NCBI GenBank assembly: GCA_018262505.1
Contig: JAGSYV010000046.1
Location: forward strand, 1-40,126
DNA from: Pseudomonadota bacterium
GTDB taxonomy: Bacteria; Pseudomonadota; Alphaproteobacteria; Rhizobiales; Pleomorphomonadaceae
Reading direction: 5' to 3'
DNA length: 40,126 nucleotides
In this document: positions 24,492 through 35,300 of the stretch, in pieces
How the letters are laid out: each line of letters begins with the position of its first letter
How positions within the stretch are numbered: the stretch's first letter is position 1
The notes under the pieces: generated by a model
What the model was told of the DNA's origin: nothing
Database searches by the model: none
What the model saw: the letters and a program-made list of their open reading frames with translations, nothing else
Program-made: the position numbers and the translations under genes

Positions 24492-26984
24492 ATGCCGGGG
24501 TTGAACCGGACACGATCGCCGTTTGCAGGGCACGTCGGGAAGATCGCCCTGCTCTCGACCATCCTGTCGCCGGTCGGTGCTAGCCCGGCTTTTGCCCAGG
24601 CCATCAAGTTCGGTTCCGACGGCTCGGTGTATTTCGAGCCGCTTCAGGTGGCCGCGCTTTCCGCCTTCGTATCGGCCATCTGCATCGCCGTTGTATCGGC
24701 CGCCGCCCTGATCCGGGCGCGCCGCATGGCCGAAGACGACCGCGAGCGCCTGCTGCGCGAAAATGCCGACCTGAAGCTGGCCGCCGATCGAACCGAAGCC
24801 GCCCTCAACGCCGATGATCAACGCACCGTCATCTGGGGGGCTCGTGACGAAGCGCCAAAGGTAATGGGCTCGCTGCCGGAAGCCTCGGGCGTGCCGCGCA
24901 GCCAGGTCGGCTTCCTTGCCTTCGGTCAATGGCTGGAGCCAGCCTCGGCCCAGCTTCTGGAAGCCCGCACCCGCGCTTTGCGCGCCGAAGGCGAGGCCTT
25001 CCTGGACGTGCTGACCACCACCAGCGGCGTCCATATCGAGGCGGCTGGCCGGGTCAACGGTTCGCGCTGCTTCATCCGCTTTCGCAATCTGACGCTGGAA
25101 CGGCAGCAGTATGCCGAGCTGGCCGAGCGTTTCGAGCGGCAAAGGACGCTGGTCGAAACCTTCGAAGGCTTGATCGGCAAAACGCCCATGCCGGCCTGGA
25201 CGCGCGACAAGACCGGCCGGCTCGTTTGGGTCAACGCGGCCTATGCGCGCGCTGTCGAGGTTGCAAGTTCGACGCAGGCCGTGGCCATTGGCGCCGAGTT
25301 CCTCGATACAGCCGCCCGCAAGGCGATCGCCGATAGCCGGCAGGATGCGCCAGCTTTCGAAAAGCGGCTGTCATTGGTGGTGGGCGGCGCCCGCCGGGTG
25401 TTCGACGTCATCGACGTCGAGACGGCATCCGGCAGCGCCGGCATTGCCACCGACGTGTCCGAACTCGAACAGGCGCAGGTGGAACTGCGCCGCACCATCG
25501 AAAGCCACGCCCGCACACTCGACCAGCTCGCCACCGCCGTCGCCATTTTCGGCGCCGACAAGCGGCTCAAGTTCTACAACGCCGCCTATCGTGCGCTGTT
25601 CGACCTCGATACCGCTTTTCTCGAGGCCGGTCCGGACGACGCGGCAATTCTCGATCAACTGCGCGTTTCCCGCAAGCTGCCCGAGCAGGCCGACTTCCGT
25701 AGTTGGAAGCGCGAGCAGCTTTCCGCCTATCAGGCGATGGAGGCCCACGAGAGCTGGTGGCACCTGCCGACCGGACAGACGTTGCGCGTCATCGCCAACC
25801 CGCATCCGCAGGGCGGCGTTACCTATGTCTACGAGAACGTCACCGAGCAGATCGAGCTCAAGAGCCGCTACAACGCGCTGACACGCGTCCAGGGCGAGAC
25901 GCTCGATCACCTCTCCGAGGGCGTCGCGGTGTTCGGTTCGGACGGCCGGCTGCGTCTCTACAACCCGGCCTTCGGCAGCCTCTGGAAGCTTTCCGAGGAG
26001 CTGCTGGCCAGCCGTCCGCACATCAACGACGTTGTCGGCCACTGCATGGCCGCCCACGGCAACCGAGATGCCTGGGATCAGGTGCGCCTTGCCGTCGCCG
26101 GTCTCGCCGACAGCCGCAACCGCCTCACCGGCCGGCTCGACCGGCGCGATGGTGGTGTCATCGACTTCACCACCGTGCCGCTGCCAGATGGCGCGACGCT
26201 GATCACCTTCGTCAATGTCACCGACTCGGTAAACGTCGAACGGGCGCTCACCGAGAAGAACGAAGCGCTCGAAGAAGCCGACCAGCTGAAAAATGCCTTC
26301 ATCCAGCACGTCTCCTACGAGCTGCGCTCGCCACTCACCAACATCCTTGGCTTTGCCCAATTGCTCGCCGACGACAACGCTGGTCCGCTCAACATCAAGC
26401 AGCGGGAATACACCGGCTACATCATGGACTCGTCGACGGCGCTGCTCGCCATCATCAACGATATCCTCGATCTCGCCACCGTCGACGCCGGCATCATGGA
26501 ACTCGACCTCGGCGACGTGGACATTCCGCTGACCGTCGGGGCGGCGACCGCCGGTCTTCGCGATCGCATCGCCGAGGCGCACATCGACCTGAAGCTCGAT
26601 GTGCCCAGCGACATCGGCTCCTTCGTCGCCGACGAAAAGCGCATTCGCCAGGTGCTCTACAACCTGTTGTCCAACGCCATCGCCTTCTCCGACGATGGTG
26701 GCGTCGTGTCGCTGTCCTGCCGGCGGACCGATGAGGAGATCTCATTCACCGTCGAGGACCACGGCCGTGGCATTCCCGACGAATATCTTCAAGTCGTCTT
26801 CGAGCGTTTTGAAAGCCGCACCAACGGCGCCCGCCGGCGCGGCCCGGGCCTCGGCCTTTCCATCGTCAAGAGCTTCGTCGAGTTGCACAAGGGTAGCGTC
26901 GAAATCACCTCCAAGATGGACGTCGGCACGCGCGTCGTCTGCAGGCTACCGATAAACCCCAGCATCGCTCAAGCGGCCGAGTGA
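24492..26984 (+). CDS. divL: DivL-type cell-polarity pseudokinase (multi-PAS, Tyr in place of phospho-acceptor His)
   Basis: An 830-residue membrane-linked histidine-kinase homologue. An N-terminal signal-like hydrophobic stretch ends near residue 36, followed by a membrane segment at about 55-75. Three PAS-like regions start near residues 226, 342 and 469. The dimerisation helix contains HVSYELRSPL, where the usual SHELRTPL His is Tyr609, the hallmark of Caulobacter DivL. The ATPase domain has NLLSNA (about 723) and GPGLGLSIVK (about 784). DivL binds DivK and controls CckA and so CtrA in asymmetric division. ATG 24492 follows GGGGA. It overlaps the next gene by four bases (GTGA). Confidence 0.85.
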   Translation: MPGLNRTRSPFAGHVGKIALLSTILSPVGASPAFAQAIKFGSDGSVYFEPLQVAALSAFVSAICIAVVSAAALIRARRMAEDDRERLLRENADLKLAADRTEAALNADDQRTVIWGARDEAPKVMGSLPEASGVPRSQVGFLAFGQWLEPASAQLLEARTRALRAEGEAFLDVLTTTSGVHIEAAGRVNGSRCFIRFRNLTLERQQYAELAERFERQRTLVETFEGLIGKTPMPAWTRDKTGRLVWVNAAYARAVEVASSTQAVAIGAEFLDTAARKAIADSRQDAPAFEKRLSLVVGGARRVFDVIDVETASGSAGIATDVSELEQAQVELRRTIESHARTLDQLATAVAIFGADKRLKFYNAAYRALFDLDTAFLEAGPDDAAILDQLRVSRKLPEQADFRSWKREQLSAYQAMEAHESWWHLPTGQTLRVIANPHPQGGVTYVYENVTEQIELKSRYNALTRVQGETLDHLSEGVAVFGSDGRLRLYNPAFGSLWKLSEELLASRPHINDVVGHCMAAHGNRDAWDQVRLAVAGLADSRNRLTGRLDRRDGGVIDFTTVPLPDGATLITFVNVTDSVNVERALTEKNEALEEADQLKNAFIQHVSYELRSPLTNILGFAQLLADDNAGPLNIKQREYTGYIMDSSTALLAIINDILDLATVDAGIMELDLGDVDIPLTVGAATAGLRDRIAEAHIDLKLDVPSDIGSFVADEKRIRQVLYNLLSNAIAFSDDGGVVSLSCRRTDEEISFTVEDHGRGIPDEYLQVVFERFESRTNGARRRGPGLGLSIVKSFVELHKGSVEITSKMDVGTRVVCRLPINPSIAQAAE

Positions 26985-28507
26985 GCGGCGCCGCGATGAG
27001 CCTCCCGTTCCGCCGCACCGTCAGCGTTGCCGACGAAGCCGGCACGCTCCGTCTGGCCGACGATATCGCCGCCATTGCTCGGCCGGGGGATGTCATTGCG
27101 CTCCACGGCGATCTAGGCATGGGCAAGAGCGCCTTTGCGCGCGCCGTCGTCCGGCGCCTTGCCGGCAATCCGAACCTCGAAGTGCCGAGCCCTACCTTCA
27201 CGCTCCTGCAAAGCTACGAGACGGCGCGCTTTCCGGTTCATCATTTCGATCTCTATCGTCTCGCAGATCCGGACGAACTGATCGAGATCGGCTTCTCCGA
27301 AGCCGTCGGCGAAGGCCTTTCGTTGATCGAATGGCCCGATCGGGCGGGCAGTGAACTGCCGGTCGAGCGGCTTGACCTCGTCATTTCGGAAGGCGATGGC
27401 CTTAACGGCCGCCACTTCCTGCTGGAAGCGCAGGGCAGCGGCTGGGCCGATCGGCTCGATGAGACGTTTGCCATACGCGACCTTCTGGACCGAGCCGGCT
27501 TTGCAGGCGCCGAACGGCAATATCTGCACGGCGATGCCTCGACGCGCAGCTTCGAGCGAGCGATGGCTGGCGGCAATGGCGCGGTGGTAATGCGCTGGCC
27601 GGCCTGGCGCGCCTACCTGAAGCGGGCCGACGACGACCGTTATGAGGAAATTGTCCACCTCGCTGATAGCCTCACCGCCTTTTCCGCCATCGCCGACACG
27701 CTGCGCCGTCACGGCTTCCGCAGCCCGCGCGTTCTCGATTGCGATACCGAGCGGCGTCTCATGCTGGTCGAGGATCTTGGCTCCGAGGGCATCGTGCGCG
27801 ACGGGGTTCCAATCGCCGAGCGCTACCTTGTTTCCGCACAACGGCTCGCCGACCTCGCAGTCGTGGATTGGCCAGAGATTGCCACCGATGACGCCGGTGG
27901 GCGCTGGCCAATGCCGCGCTACGATCGGCGGGCGCTGGCCACCGAAGTCGGCTTGTTCGCCGCTTGGTACGTACCGCATATCGCCGGAACACCGCTTGCG
28001 CCCGATGCCCGAGCCGAGTGGGATAGCCTTTGGGACGGCCTTCTTGCTCGCTTCGACGATGACCAGCGGCGGCTGGTGCTACGCGATTACCATTCGCCCA
28101 ATATCCTATGGCAGGCTTCGGGCGACCCTATTGGGATCATCGACTTCCAGGATGGCCTGCTCGGTTCGCCGGCCTACGACTTCGCGGCTCTTGTCACCGA
28201 TGCGCGCGTCGACATTCCCGACGAGCTCGCCGCTGCGATGACCGCCACCTATGTTGATCGTCGCCGGGCTCACTGCTCCGGCTTCGACGCCGCCGATTTT
28301 GCAGAACGCGTGGCGATCCTTGGCGCTCAGCGCAACGCCAAGATTCTCGGCCGCTTTGTCGAGTATGCGGCACGCACCGGCCGCACCCATCACCTCCGCT
28401 TCCTGCCGCGCGTCCGTCATAACTTTGAAAAAGCGCTGGGCAACAAGGTTCTCGCCGGGGTCAAGCTCTGGTATGAACGGCTCGCATCGCCGGCTAGCCG
28501 GCCGTGA
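26981..28507 (+). CDS. Fusion of TsaE (tRNA t6A ATPase) and AmgK (anomeric MurNAc/GlcNAc kinase)
   Basis: Two proteins in one chain of 508 residues. Residues 1 to about 145 are TsaE, the ATPase partner of TsaB-TsaD in tRNA t6A synthesis: Walker A GDLGMGKS (43-50), VPSPTFTLLQ, HFDLYRL and LIEWPDR. From about 170 the chain is an aminoglycoside-phosphotransferase fold like AmgK, which phosphorylates cell-wall MurNAc at C1: GDASTRSFER, catalytic Asp369 in LRDYHSPN, and the metal-binding DFQDG. The next gene, murU, is AmgK's pathway partner. The start is GTG 26981 (GTGA overlap with divL); ATG 26996 is a good alternative. Confidence 0.88.
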   Translation: MSGAAMSLPFRRTVSVADEAGTLRLADDIAAIARPGDVIALHGDLGMGKSAFARAVVRRLAGNPNLEVPSPTFTLLQSYETARFPVHHFDLYRLADPDELIEIGFSEAVGEGLSLIEWPDRAGSELPVERLDLVISEGDGLNGRHFLLEAQGSGWADRLDETFAIRDLLDRAGFAGAERQYLHGDASTRSFERAMAGGNGAVVMRWPAWRAYLKRADDDRYEEIVHLADSLTAFSAIADTLRRHGFRSPRVLDCDTERRLMLVEDLGSEGIVRDGVPIAERYLVSAQRLADLAVVDWPEIATDDAGGRWPMPRYDRRALATEVGLFAAWYVPHIAGTPLAPDARAEWDSLWDGLLARFDDDQRRLVLRDYHSPNILWQASGDPIGIIDFQDGLLGSPAYDFAALVTDARVDIPDELAAAMTATYVDRRRAHCSGFDAADFAERVAILGAQRNAKILGRFVEYAARTGRTHHLRFLPRVRHNFEKALGNKVLAGVKLWYERLASPASRP

Positions 28508-28543
28508 GCCTTTTTCCGACCGCCGAGATCCCGATCGTTCCAG

Positions 28544-29287
28544 ATGACTGATGCTGCTTTTCTCCCCGCCTTTCACCCTCGTCGGGCCATGGTGCTGGCC
28601 GCCGGCCGTGGCAAGCGCATGCGCCCGATCACGGCAACTACGCCGAAGCCATTGGTGGAAGTGCTCGGCCGCAGCCTGATCGACCGGGTGTTCGACCGGC
28701 TGACCGAGGCCTGTGTCGAGACGGCGGTCGTCAACGTCCATTACCTCGCCGATCTCGTCGAGGTGCACGTCAGCAAACGGCGCGATCTTTCCGTCATCGT
28801 CTCCGACGAACGCACTCAGTTGCTCGATACCGGCGGTGGCGTCGTCAAGGCACTGCCGCACCTCGGCGACGAGCCCTTCTATCATCTCAACTCCGATTCC
28901 ATCTGGATCGAGGGCGTGTCGGCCAATCTGCCATCGCTGGCCCGGGCCTGGGACGGCGGACGCATGGATGGTCTGCTGCTGCTCGCCCCGACCGTCGGCT
29001 CGATCGGCTATTCAGGCGTCGGCGACTTCGAGATGGCCGGCGATGGTCGCCTGACGCGGCGACGCGAACGTACCGTCGCCCCCTTCGTCTATGCTGGCGC
29101 AGCCATCTTCAAGCCAAACGTGTTTGCCGATCGTCCGCTTGCGCCTTTTTCGCTCAATCGCATCTTCGATGAACTGATCGACAAAGGTCGCCTGCATGGC
29201 GTGCGGCTCGAAGGGACTTGGCTGCACGTCGGGACGCCCGAGTCGATCAGGCAGGCGGAGCGGACCATCCAGTTGTCAGCGGAGTAG
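28544..29287 (+). CDS. murU: N-acetylmuramate alpha-1-phosphate uridylyltransferase MurU
   Basis: Nucleotidyltransferase of 247 residues that would make UDP-MurNAc from MurNAc 1-phosphate produced by AmgK, bypassing de novo MurA/MurB synthesis in peptidoglycan recycling. The sugar-nucleotidyltransferase signature is LAAGRGKRMRPIT with TPKPL, followed by NVHYLADLVEVH and YHLNSDSIW, where the Asp binds the metal. It resembles mannose-1-phosphate guanylyltransferases, but the size and the AmgK neighbour favour MurU. It starts 36 bases after the fusion gene and ends three bases before addB. In other bacteria this route gives intrinsic fosfomycin tolerance. Confidence 0.82.
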   Translation: MTDAAFLPAFHPRRAMVLAAGRGKRMRPITATTPKPLVEVLGRSLIDRVFDRLTEACVETAVVNVHYLADLVEVHVSKRRDLSVIVSDERTQLLDTGGGVVKALPHLGDEPFYHLNSDSIWIEGVSANLPSLARAWDGGRMDGLLLLAPTVGSIGYSGVGDFEMAGDGRLTRRRERTVAPFVYAGAAIFKPNVFADRPLAPFSLNRIFDELIDKGRLHGVRLEGTWLHVGTPESIRQAERTIQLSAE

Positions 29288-29290
29288 GCG

Positions 29291-32200
29291 ATGGCCGGGC
29301 GCGTCTTCACCATTTCTCCCGGTGCGCCCTTCCTTGCCACGCTGGCCGAAGCGCTTCTCGACGGCCGCCTGATTGCCGGCCGCATCTATCGTGCTCGTCC
29401 ACTCGATCTTGCCGACGTCAGCATCTACCTGCCGACCCGCCGGGCCGGCGCGGCGCTGAGGCAGGCGTTCCGGGATGCGTTTGGCGGCGGATCGGCGATG
29501 CTGCCGCGCATCCTCTCCATATCCGACGTGCTGGAAGCGGAAGACGACCTGCTGGCACCCGAAGCGCTCGATCTGCCACCGGTGATCGCCGCCGCCGAGC
29601 GACGGCTGATGCTGGCCCGGCTCGTCGGCCGCTGGCGCGAGCGCGTGACGAGCGATCAGTTGCTCACGCCCTCCGGTCAACCGGTGGCCGTGCCGGGCTC
29701 GCCGGCCGAAGCGCTCAATCTGTCCGCGGACCTGCTGGCACTCCTCGACCAGGCCGAACTTGAGGGCGTCGACTGGAGCAAGCTCGACGCCCTGGTGCCC
29801 GACGATTATGCCGCCTGGTGGCAGCTGTCGCTCAACTTCCTCAGGATCGCCACCGAGGCACTGCCAGCTGCCATTGCCGAGCGTGGCCAGATCGGTGCCG
29901 GCGCCTTCCACCGCGCGATGGTCGAGGCCACCATTGCCCGCTGGCAGACCCGTCCACCGCCCGGCCCGGTGATCATCGCCGGTTCGACCGGCTCTGTGCC
30001 GAGCACCGCCGATCTGATGGCCGCGGTGCTGTCTCTTCCCGAAGGGGCGCTGGTGCTGCCGGGCCTCGACATAACCGCGCCAAGCGACACGGTTGCCGCC
30101 AGTGTTTTCGATTGCGCCCACCCCGAGCACACCATGAACCGCCTCATCGAGCGGCTTGGCGTGGAGCGGGAGGAAATTGACGAACTGGGCGCGCCTAAAC
30201 CGGCGCTGGCCGCTCGCATCGATATTGTCCGACGAGCCCTGGTGCCGGCCGCCGTTACCGATCAATGGCCCCAACATGCTGCCGTTCTTGACGCCGATGC
30301 CGCCGGTACCGAGGCGGCGCTTGCCGGTGTTTCTCTGACCGTCGCAGCCAACGAGGCCGAGGAGGCGTTGGCCGCTGCGATCGCTCTTCGCCAGTGTCTC
30401 GAAAATCCCGAGGCACGATCGATCCTCGTCACGCCCGATCGCACCATCATCCGCCGCGTGGCGGCCGAACTCGACCGGTTCGGCATTGAAGTAGAGGACA
30501 CCGCCGGCCAGCCACTCCCACAGACGCCCTATGGCCAGCTTGCTCTGCTCCTCACGGAAGTGGCGACCGAAGATTTTCCCCCGGTGAAAGTGGCGGCCAT
30601 CCTCGGCCATCCAGAGACGCGCTTCGGCTGGTCTTCGGCACGGATCCGGCCAGCCGGACGCCTGATCTCCCGCAAGATACTGCGCGGGCCGCGCCTTGCC
30701 GGCGGTATCGCAGCCATCTCGAATGCCTTGCGAGCGCTCGAAAACCGCACCGAGACGAGAGATGACGAGGAGCGCTTCCTTCTTTCAGATGCGCTGACCG
30801 TCGCAGATGCCTTCGGCGAGGCCATGGCGCCGTTTGTTGCGGCAGCGTCCCTGGCGGTGCCGACGCTTGCCGATTTTGTCATCGCCTTGCGTGAGACGCT
30901 GGGCCACATCACCCGCCGCCCCGAGGAGGACACCGAAGAGCCGACCCGGGCGGAGCGACAGCTTCTATCGATCCTCAACGACCACGCCGGCGCAGCCGAT
31001 GCCGGCCTCGCGCTCAACAACGGCGATTTCGCGCCGGTGCTGCGGGCGCTGATCGGCAACGTGCTGGTGCTGACGCCGAGCCGCCACGCGCGCGTCATGG
31101 CCACAGGCCCGATCGAGGCGCGTCTGCTGCCGACCGACCGGCTGGTGCTGGTCGGCCTCGACGAGGGCGTCTTCCCGCCGGTCACCGACACGGGCGCCTG
31201 GCTGTCGCGACCGATGCGCGCCGGCCTCGGCCTCAGCCCGCCGGAAGTTCGCATCGGTCTGTCGGCCCATGACTTTTCCGCCGCTCTCGGCGTGCCGGAT
31301 ACCGTGCTGATCCGCTCGGCCCGGCGCGGCGGTGCGCCGACCGTGCCGACCCGCTTCCTGCAACGGCTGACCAGCCTCATCGGCCCGGCGCGAACGGAGG
31401 CGATGGAGGTGCGTGGCAACTGTTTCCTCGACTGGGCGCGCCGGCTCGATGACCGGCCGGCCTTGCCGCGCGCTACGCGCCCCAATCCGGCACCGCCGCT
31501 CACGGCACGACCGCGCATGCTGCCGGTCACCGACATCGAAACGCTGATCCGCGATCCCTATGCCATCTATGCCAAGCGCATCCTGAAGCTCCGCCCGCTC
31601 GACGGCTTTGGCGAGACACCCGACTTCGGCACGCGTGGCACGCTCGTGCACGATGTCCTCGCCGACTTCGTGGCGACCTGGACGGGTCCGTGGGACGAGA
31701 CGGCCGTCGTCGCCCTGATTGAGTTTGGCCGAGGTCGGTTTTCGGAGGCGCTCTCCGCCTATCCGGAGGTGCGCGCGCTGTGGTGGCCACGCTTTCAGGC
31801 GCTTGCCCGGTTCATCGTGCTGGAGTTCGAGGCCAAACGCGCGCCGCTCGCCCGGCACACGGAAATCGAAGGCCGTCTTGAGCTGACGGATCGCTTCACG
31901 CTGACCGGTCGAGCCGACCGCATCGACATCGAAAAAGACGGTCGCGTCACCGTCATCGATTTCAAGACCGGACGCGCGCCGACGGCGGCGCAGATTGCCG
32001 CCCAGCTGACGCCACAGCTGCCGCTCGAAGCGGTGATTGCCCGCCATGGCGGCTTTTCGCGTCTGTCGGGTCCGCGTGAGGCGGCGGAACTGGTGCATGT
32101 AGTGCTGCGCGGTCTGGAAGGCCGCGACGAGATCGAAAGCTATAGCGGCCACACACCGCGTGGCGGCGACCCGGTGACACTGGAGCAAACAATTGCCGAG

Positions 32201-32359
32201 GCGGAAGCCCGCCTGCGCGGTCTGGTGCGCGCCTATGCCGATCCGAACCGCGGCTACCTTTCGCGTGCCCGGCCATTTCGCAAGACCGATCATGGCGACT
32301 ACGATCACCTTGCGCGGGTGAGCGAGTGGAGCATCGAGGACGATGGAGGCGAGGAATGA
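29291..32359 (+). CDS. addB: Double-strand break repair protein AddB
   Basis: Subunit of the AddAB helicase-nuclease, the alphaproteobacterial counterpart of RecBCD. The 1022-residue protein opens with AddB-type FTISPGAPFLATLAEALL and YLPTRRAGAALRQAF, has an inactive helicase-like core, and ends in a RecB-family nuclease domain with VIDFKTG near residue 888. It lacks the four-Cys iron-sulphur signature of Bacillus AddB, as usual in alphaproteobacteria. It begins three bases after murU and overlaps addA by four bases (ATGA), so the two subunits are probably translated together. Confidence 0.93.
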   Translation: MAGRVFTISPGAPFLATLAEALLDGRLIAGRIYRARPLDLADVSIYLPTRRAGAALRQAFRDAFGGGSAMLPRILSISDVLEAEDDLLAPEALDLPPVIAAAERRLMLARLVGRWRERVTSDQLLTPSGQPVAVPGSPAEALNLSADLLALLDQAELEGVDWSKLDALVPDDYAAWWQLSLNFLRIATEALPAAIAERGQIGAGAFHRAMVEATIARWQTRPPPGPVIIAGSTGSVPSTADLMAAVLSLPEGALVLPGLDITAPSDTVAASVFDCAHPEHTMNRLIERLGVEREEIDELGAPKPALAARIDIVRRALVPAAVTDQWPQHAAVLDADAAGTEAALAGVSLTVAANEAEEALAAAIALRQCLENPEARSILVTPDRTIIRRVAAELDRFGIEVEDTAGQPLPQTPYGQLALLLTEVATEDFPPVKVAAILGHPETRFGWSSARIRPAGRLISRKILRGPRLAGGIAAISNALRALENRTETRDDEERFLLSDALTVADAFGEAMAPFVAAASLAVPTLADFVIALRETLGHITRRPEEDTEEPTRAERQLLSILNDHAGAADAGLALNNGDFAPVLRALIGNVLVLTPSRHARVMATGPIEARLLPTDRLVLVGLDEGVFPPVTDTGAWLSRPMRAGLGLSPPEVRIGLSAHDFSAALGVPDTVLIRSARRGGAPTVPTRFLQRLTSLIGPARTEAMEVRGNCFLDWARRLDDRPALPRATRPNPAPPLTARPRMLPVTDIETLIRDPYAIYAKRILKLRPLDGFGETPDFGTRGTLVHDVLADFVATWTGPWDETAVVALIEFGRGRFSEALSAYPEVRALWWPRFQALARFIVLEFEAKRAPLARHTEIEGRLELTDRFTLTGRADRIDIEKDGRVTVIDFKTGRAPTAAQIAAQLTPQLPLEAVIARHGGFSRLSGPREAAELVHVVLRGLEGRDEIESYSGHTPRGGDPVTLEQTIAEAEARLRGLVRAYADPNRGYLSRARPFRKTDHGDYDHLARVSEWSIEDDGGEE

Positions 32360-35300
32360 AAATTCCAGCCGCCACCCGTCAGACCCAGCTCCTTGCCACC
32401 GATCCCAAGGCCTCCGCCTTCGTGTCGGCCAACGCCGGTTCGGGCAAGACCTGGGTGCTGACGCGACGGGTGATCCGCCTGCTGCTCGACGGCGTCGATC
32501 CCGGCCGCATCCTCTGCCTCACGTTCACCAAGGCGGCGGCAGCGGAAATGTCTGGCCGCATCTTCGAGGAGCTCGGCCGCTGGGCCGGCCTCACCGACGA
32601 GGAATTGACCCGCGTCCTGTCCGAGCTCGAGGGCAAGCCTGTGCGGCCCGACCGCCTGGCGCCGGCGCGGCGACTATTCGCGCGTGCCATCGAGACGCCA
32701 GGTGGCCTGAAGATCCAAACGATCCACGCCTTTGCCGAGGCGCTGTTGCAGCGCTTTCCGCTCGAGGCCAGTCTCGACGGCCGTTTCCGCGTGCTTGACG
32801 ATGCGCGCGCGACCGATCTCTACACCGAGGCAAGGGCCGAACTACTCGCGGCTTGCGCCGCCCACCCCGACAGTCCGGAGGGTCGGGCCCTTGCCGACTT
32901 GGTGGCAATTGCCGGCGACGAAGCACTCGACCGGGCGCTTCGCGCCGTCGTTTCTGCCCGCGACGATCTCGCCGCCTTCTTCAGCGGCAACCTTTCGATC
33001 GATGAAGCACTGACCACCCTGCCGCAGGCGCTCGGCGCCCCGGCGGGGGCGACCAGGGAAAAGCTTCTCGAGGCGATCTCGACTTCCGAGGACTTCTCCG
33101 GTCCGTTCCTGAGCCGGCTCATCGACGTGCTCGACGCCTCGAAATCCAAGTCGATGCCGGCGCTTGCCGATGGGTTCCGGGCCGCGCTGGCGACCACCGA
33201 TCCTGAAATGCGGCGACTTCAGTGGCGTGGGCTGTTCTTGACGGGCAAAGGTGAGCCGCGCAAGCGCCCTTTCACCAAAGATGTCGTCGACGTGCTGCCG
33301 GAAGCCAACGAGCGCTTCGAACGGGAGGCTCAGCGACTTCTCGACCTTGAACGCGCCCTGTCGGCAACGCTTTGGGGGACGCGCAGCGCGGCTCTCCTTC
33401 GCCTCGCCGACCGACTGATCGGCCTCATCGAAGCAAAAAAGGCGCGGCTCGGTTTTCTCGACTTCGACGATCTGATCGAACGGGCCGCCGCGCTGCTGTC
33501 CCGTTCGGATGCCACCGAATGGGTGCAATACAAGCTCGACGAAGGGCTTGACCACGTGCTGGTCGACGAGGCGCAGGATACCTCGCCGCGACAGTGGCAG
33601 ATCGTCGAGGCGCTGACCGGGGAATTCTCAGCCGGTGAAGGCGCGCGTTCCGGACGCACCCGTACCGTGTTCGCGGTGGGTGACGAAAAGCAGTCGATCT
33701 ACTCCTTCCAGGGCGCGGCACCGCACCTGTTCGGCCTGACGCGCCAGACGCTCGGACGGCGCCTCGCCGAGGCGGGGCTGCCGGTTCACGACCTTCGCCT
33801 CACCCTGTCCTTCCGCTCGACGGCGGCGGTGGTCGGCGCCGTCGACGCGGTGTTCCGCAATCCGGGCGCGCATGCCGGCCTTTCGACCGACGCCGGCCCA
33901 ACCGTTCATGAGACGGTGCGGGGCCGCGAGCCCGGTGTTGTCGAATTATGGCCGGCGGTCGAGAAGCTGCCAGCGCCACCGCCTGGCAACTGGGAGGATC
34001 CGGTCGACGCAACCGCGACCGCCAGTCCGGCCGTTCGCCTTGCCGGGCGGATCGCCGACGAGATCGCCGGCTGGCTGCGTGCGGGCACCCGTCTTGAGGC
34101 CACCGGTGCTCCCATCCGACCCGGTGACGTACTGGTGCTCGTTCGCAAGCGCGGCACCTTCGTTGAAGCGGTCAACCGGGCGCTGAAACAACGCGGGGTG
34201 GCTGTGGCCGGCGCCGATCGGCTCGACGTGGTCGGCCACATCGTCACGCAGGATCTACTGGCGGCCGCCCGCATCGCGCTTTTGCCCGAGGACGACCTGA
34301 CGCTCGCCACCGTCGCAAAATCGCCGCTTGTCGGTCTCTCCGAGGACGCGCTGTTCCGCCTCGCCCATGGCCGGCCCGGCCTCCTGTGGGATGCCGTCAG
34401 GCAACGGGCAACGGAGGGCGACGCCGACGCCGAGACGCTGCGCGCCACCGTTGCGCTGTGGATGAGCCGCGCCGATCGGAGTGAACCCTTCGTCTTTCTG
34501 TCGCGCCTTGTCGGGCCGGATGGCGGACGAGCCGCCTATCGCGCGCGCTTCGGTCGCGAAGCCGACGAGGTCATCGATGAACTTCTGACGCTGGCCCTCT
34601 CCTATGAGGGCGAAGAAACGGCCGGGCTCAATGGCTTCATCGATCGGCTCGCCAAAGGGGGCGAGCTGATCCGACGCGAACTCGACGCTGAGCGCGACGA
34701 GGTGCGCGTCATGACGGTGCATGGCTCGAAAGGCCTCGAGGCGCCGGTGGTGTTTCTGATCGATCCCGGCGACAAGCCGGCCAGCGAGAAGAACCTGCCC
34801 GACATCCTGGCGGTGAGTGATGGTCCGAATCCACCGATCGTCTGGCGTCAGGGCGGCGGCTTCCGCCCGAAGCCCGTCGAGACGGCGGCAGAAGCTTTCA
34901 TCGCCGCGCAGGAAGAGGAATACCGCCGTCTGCTCTACGTCGGGCTGACCCGTGCCCGTGACCGGTTGATCGTCGCCGGACTCAAGGGCGCCGATGACGG
35001 GGCCGACCGCCGCTGGCACGGGCTCGTTGAAGCGGCACTCGGCAGCGGTGCCGAGACGGTGAAGGACGCGGACGACACCCTCCTCGCATGGCGTTGGCAC
35101 GCGCAGAACGAAGACCCGCCGGCGCCCGCCCAGCCGGCCCGAACCGTTGTGAGCGAGCCGGCGCCGTTGCCCGAATGGCTGACCCGCAAGGTGGCCGACG
35201 CGGTCTCGGAACCTGCCAGCCTCGCGCCATCGCGGGCTGTCACCGCCGATCAGACCGGAGCGCCAGCCACCACGTTCGATCCGGAAGCCGCAGCGCGCGG

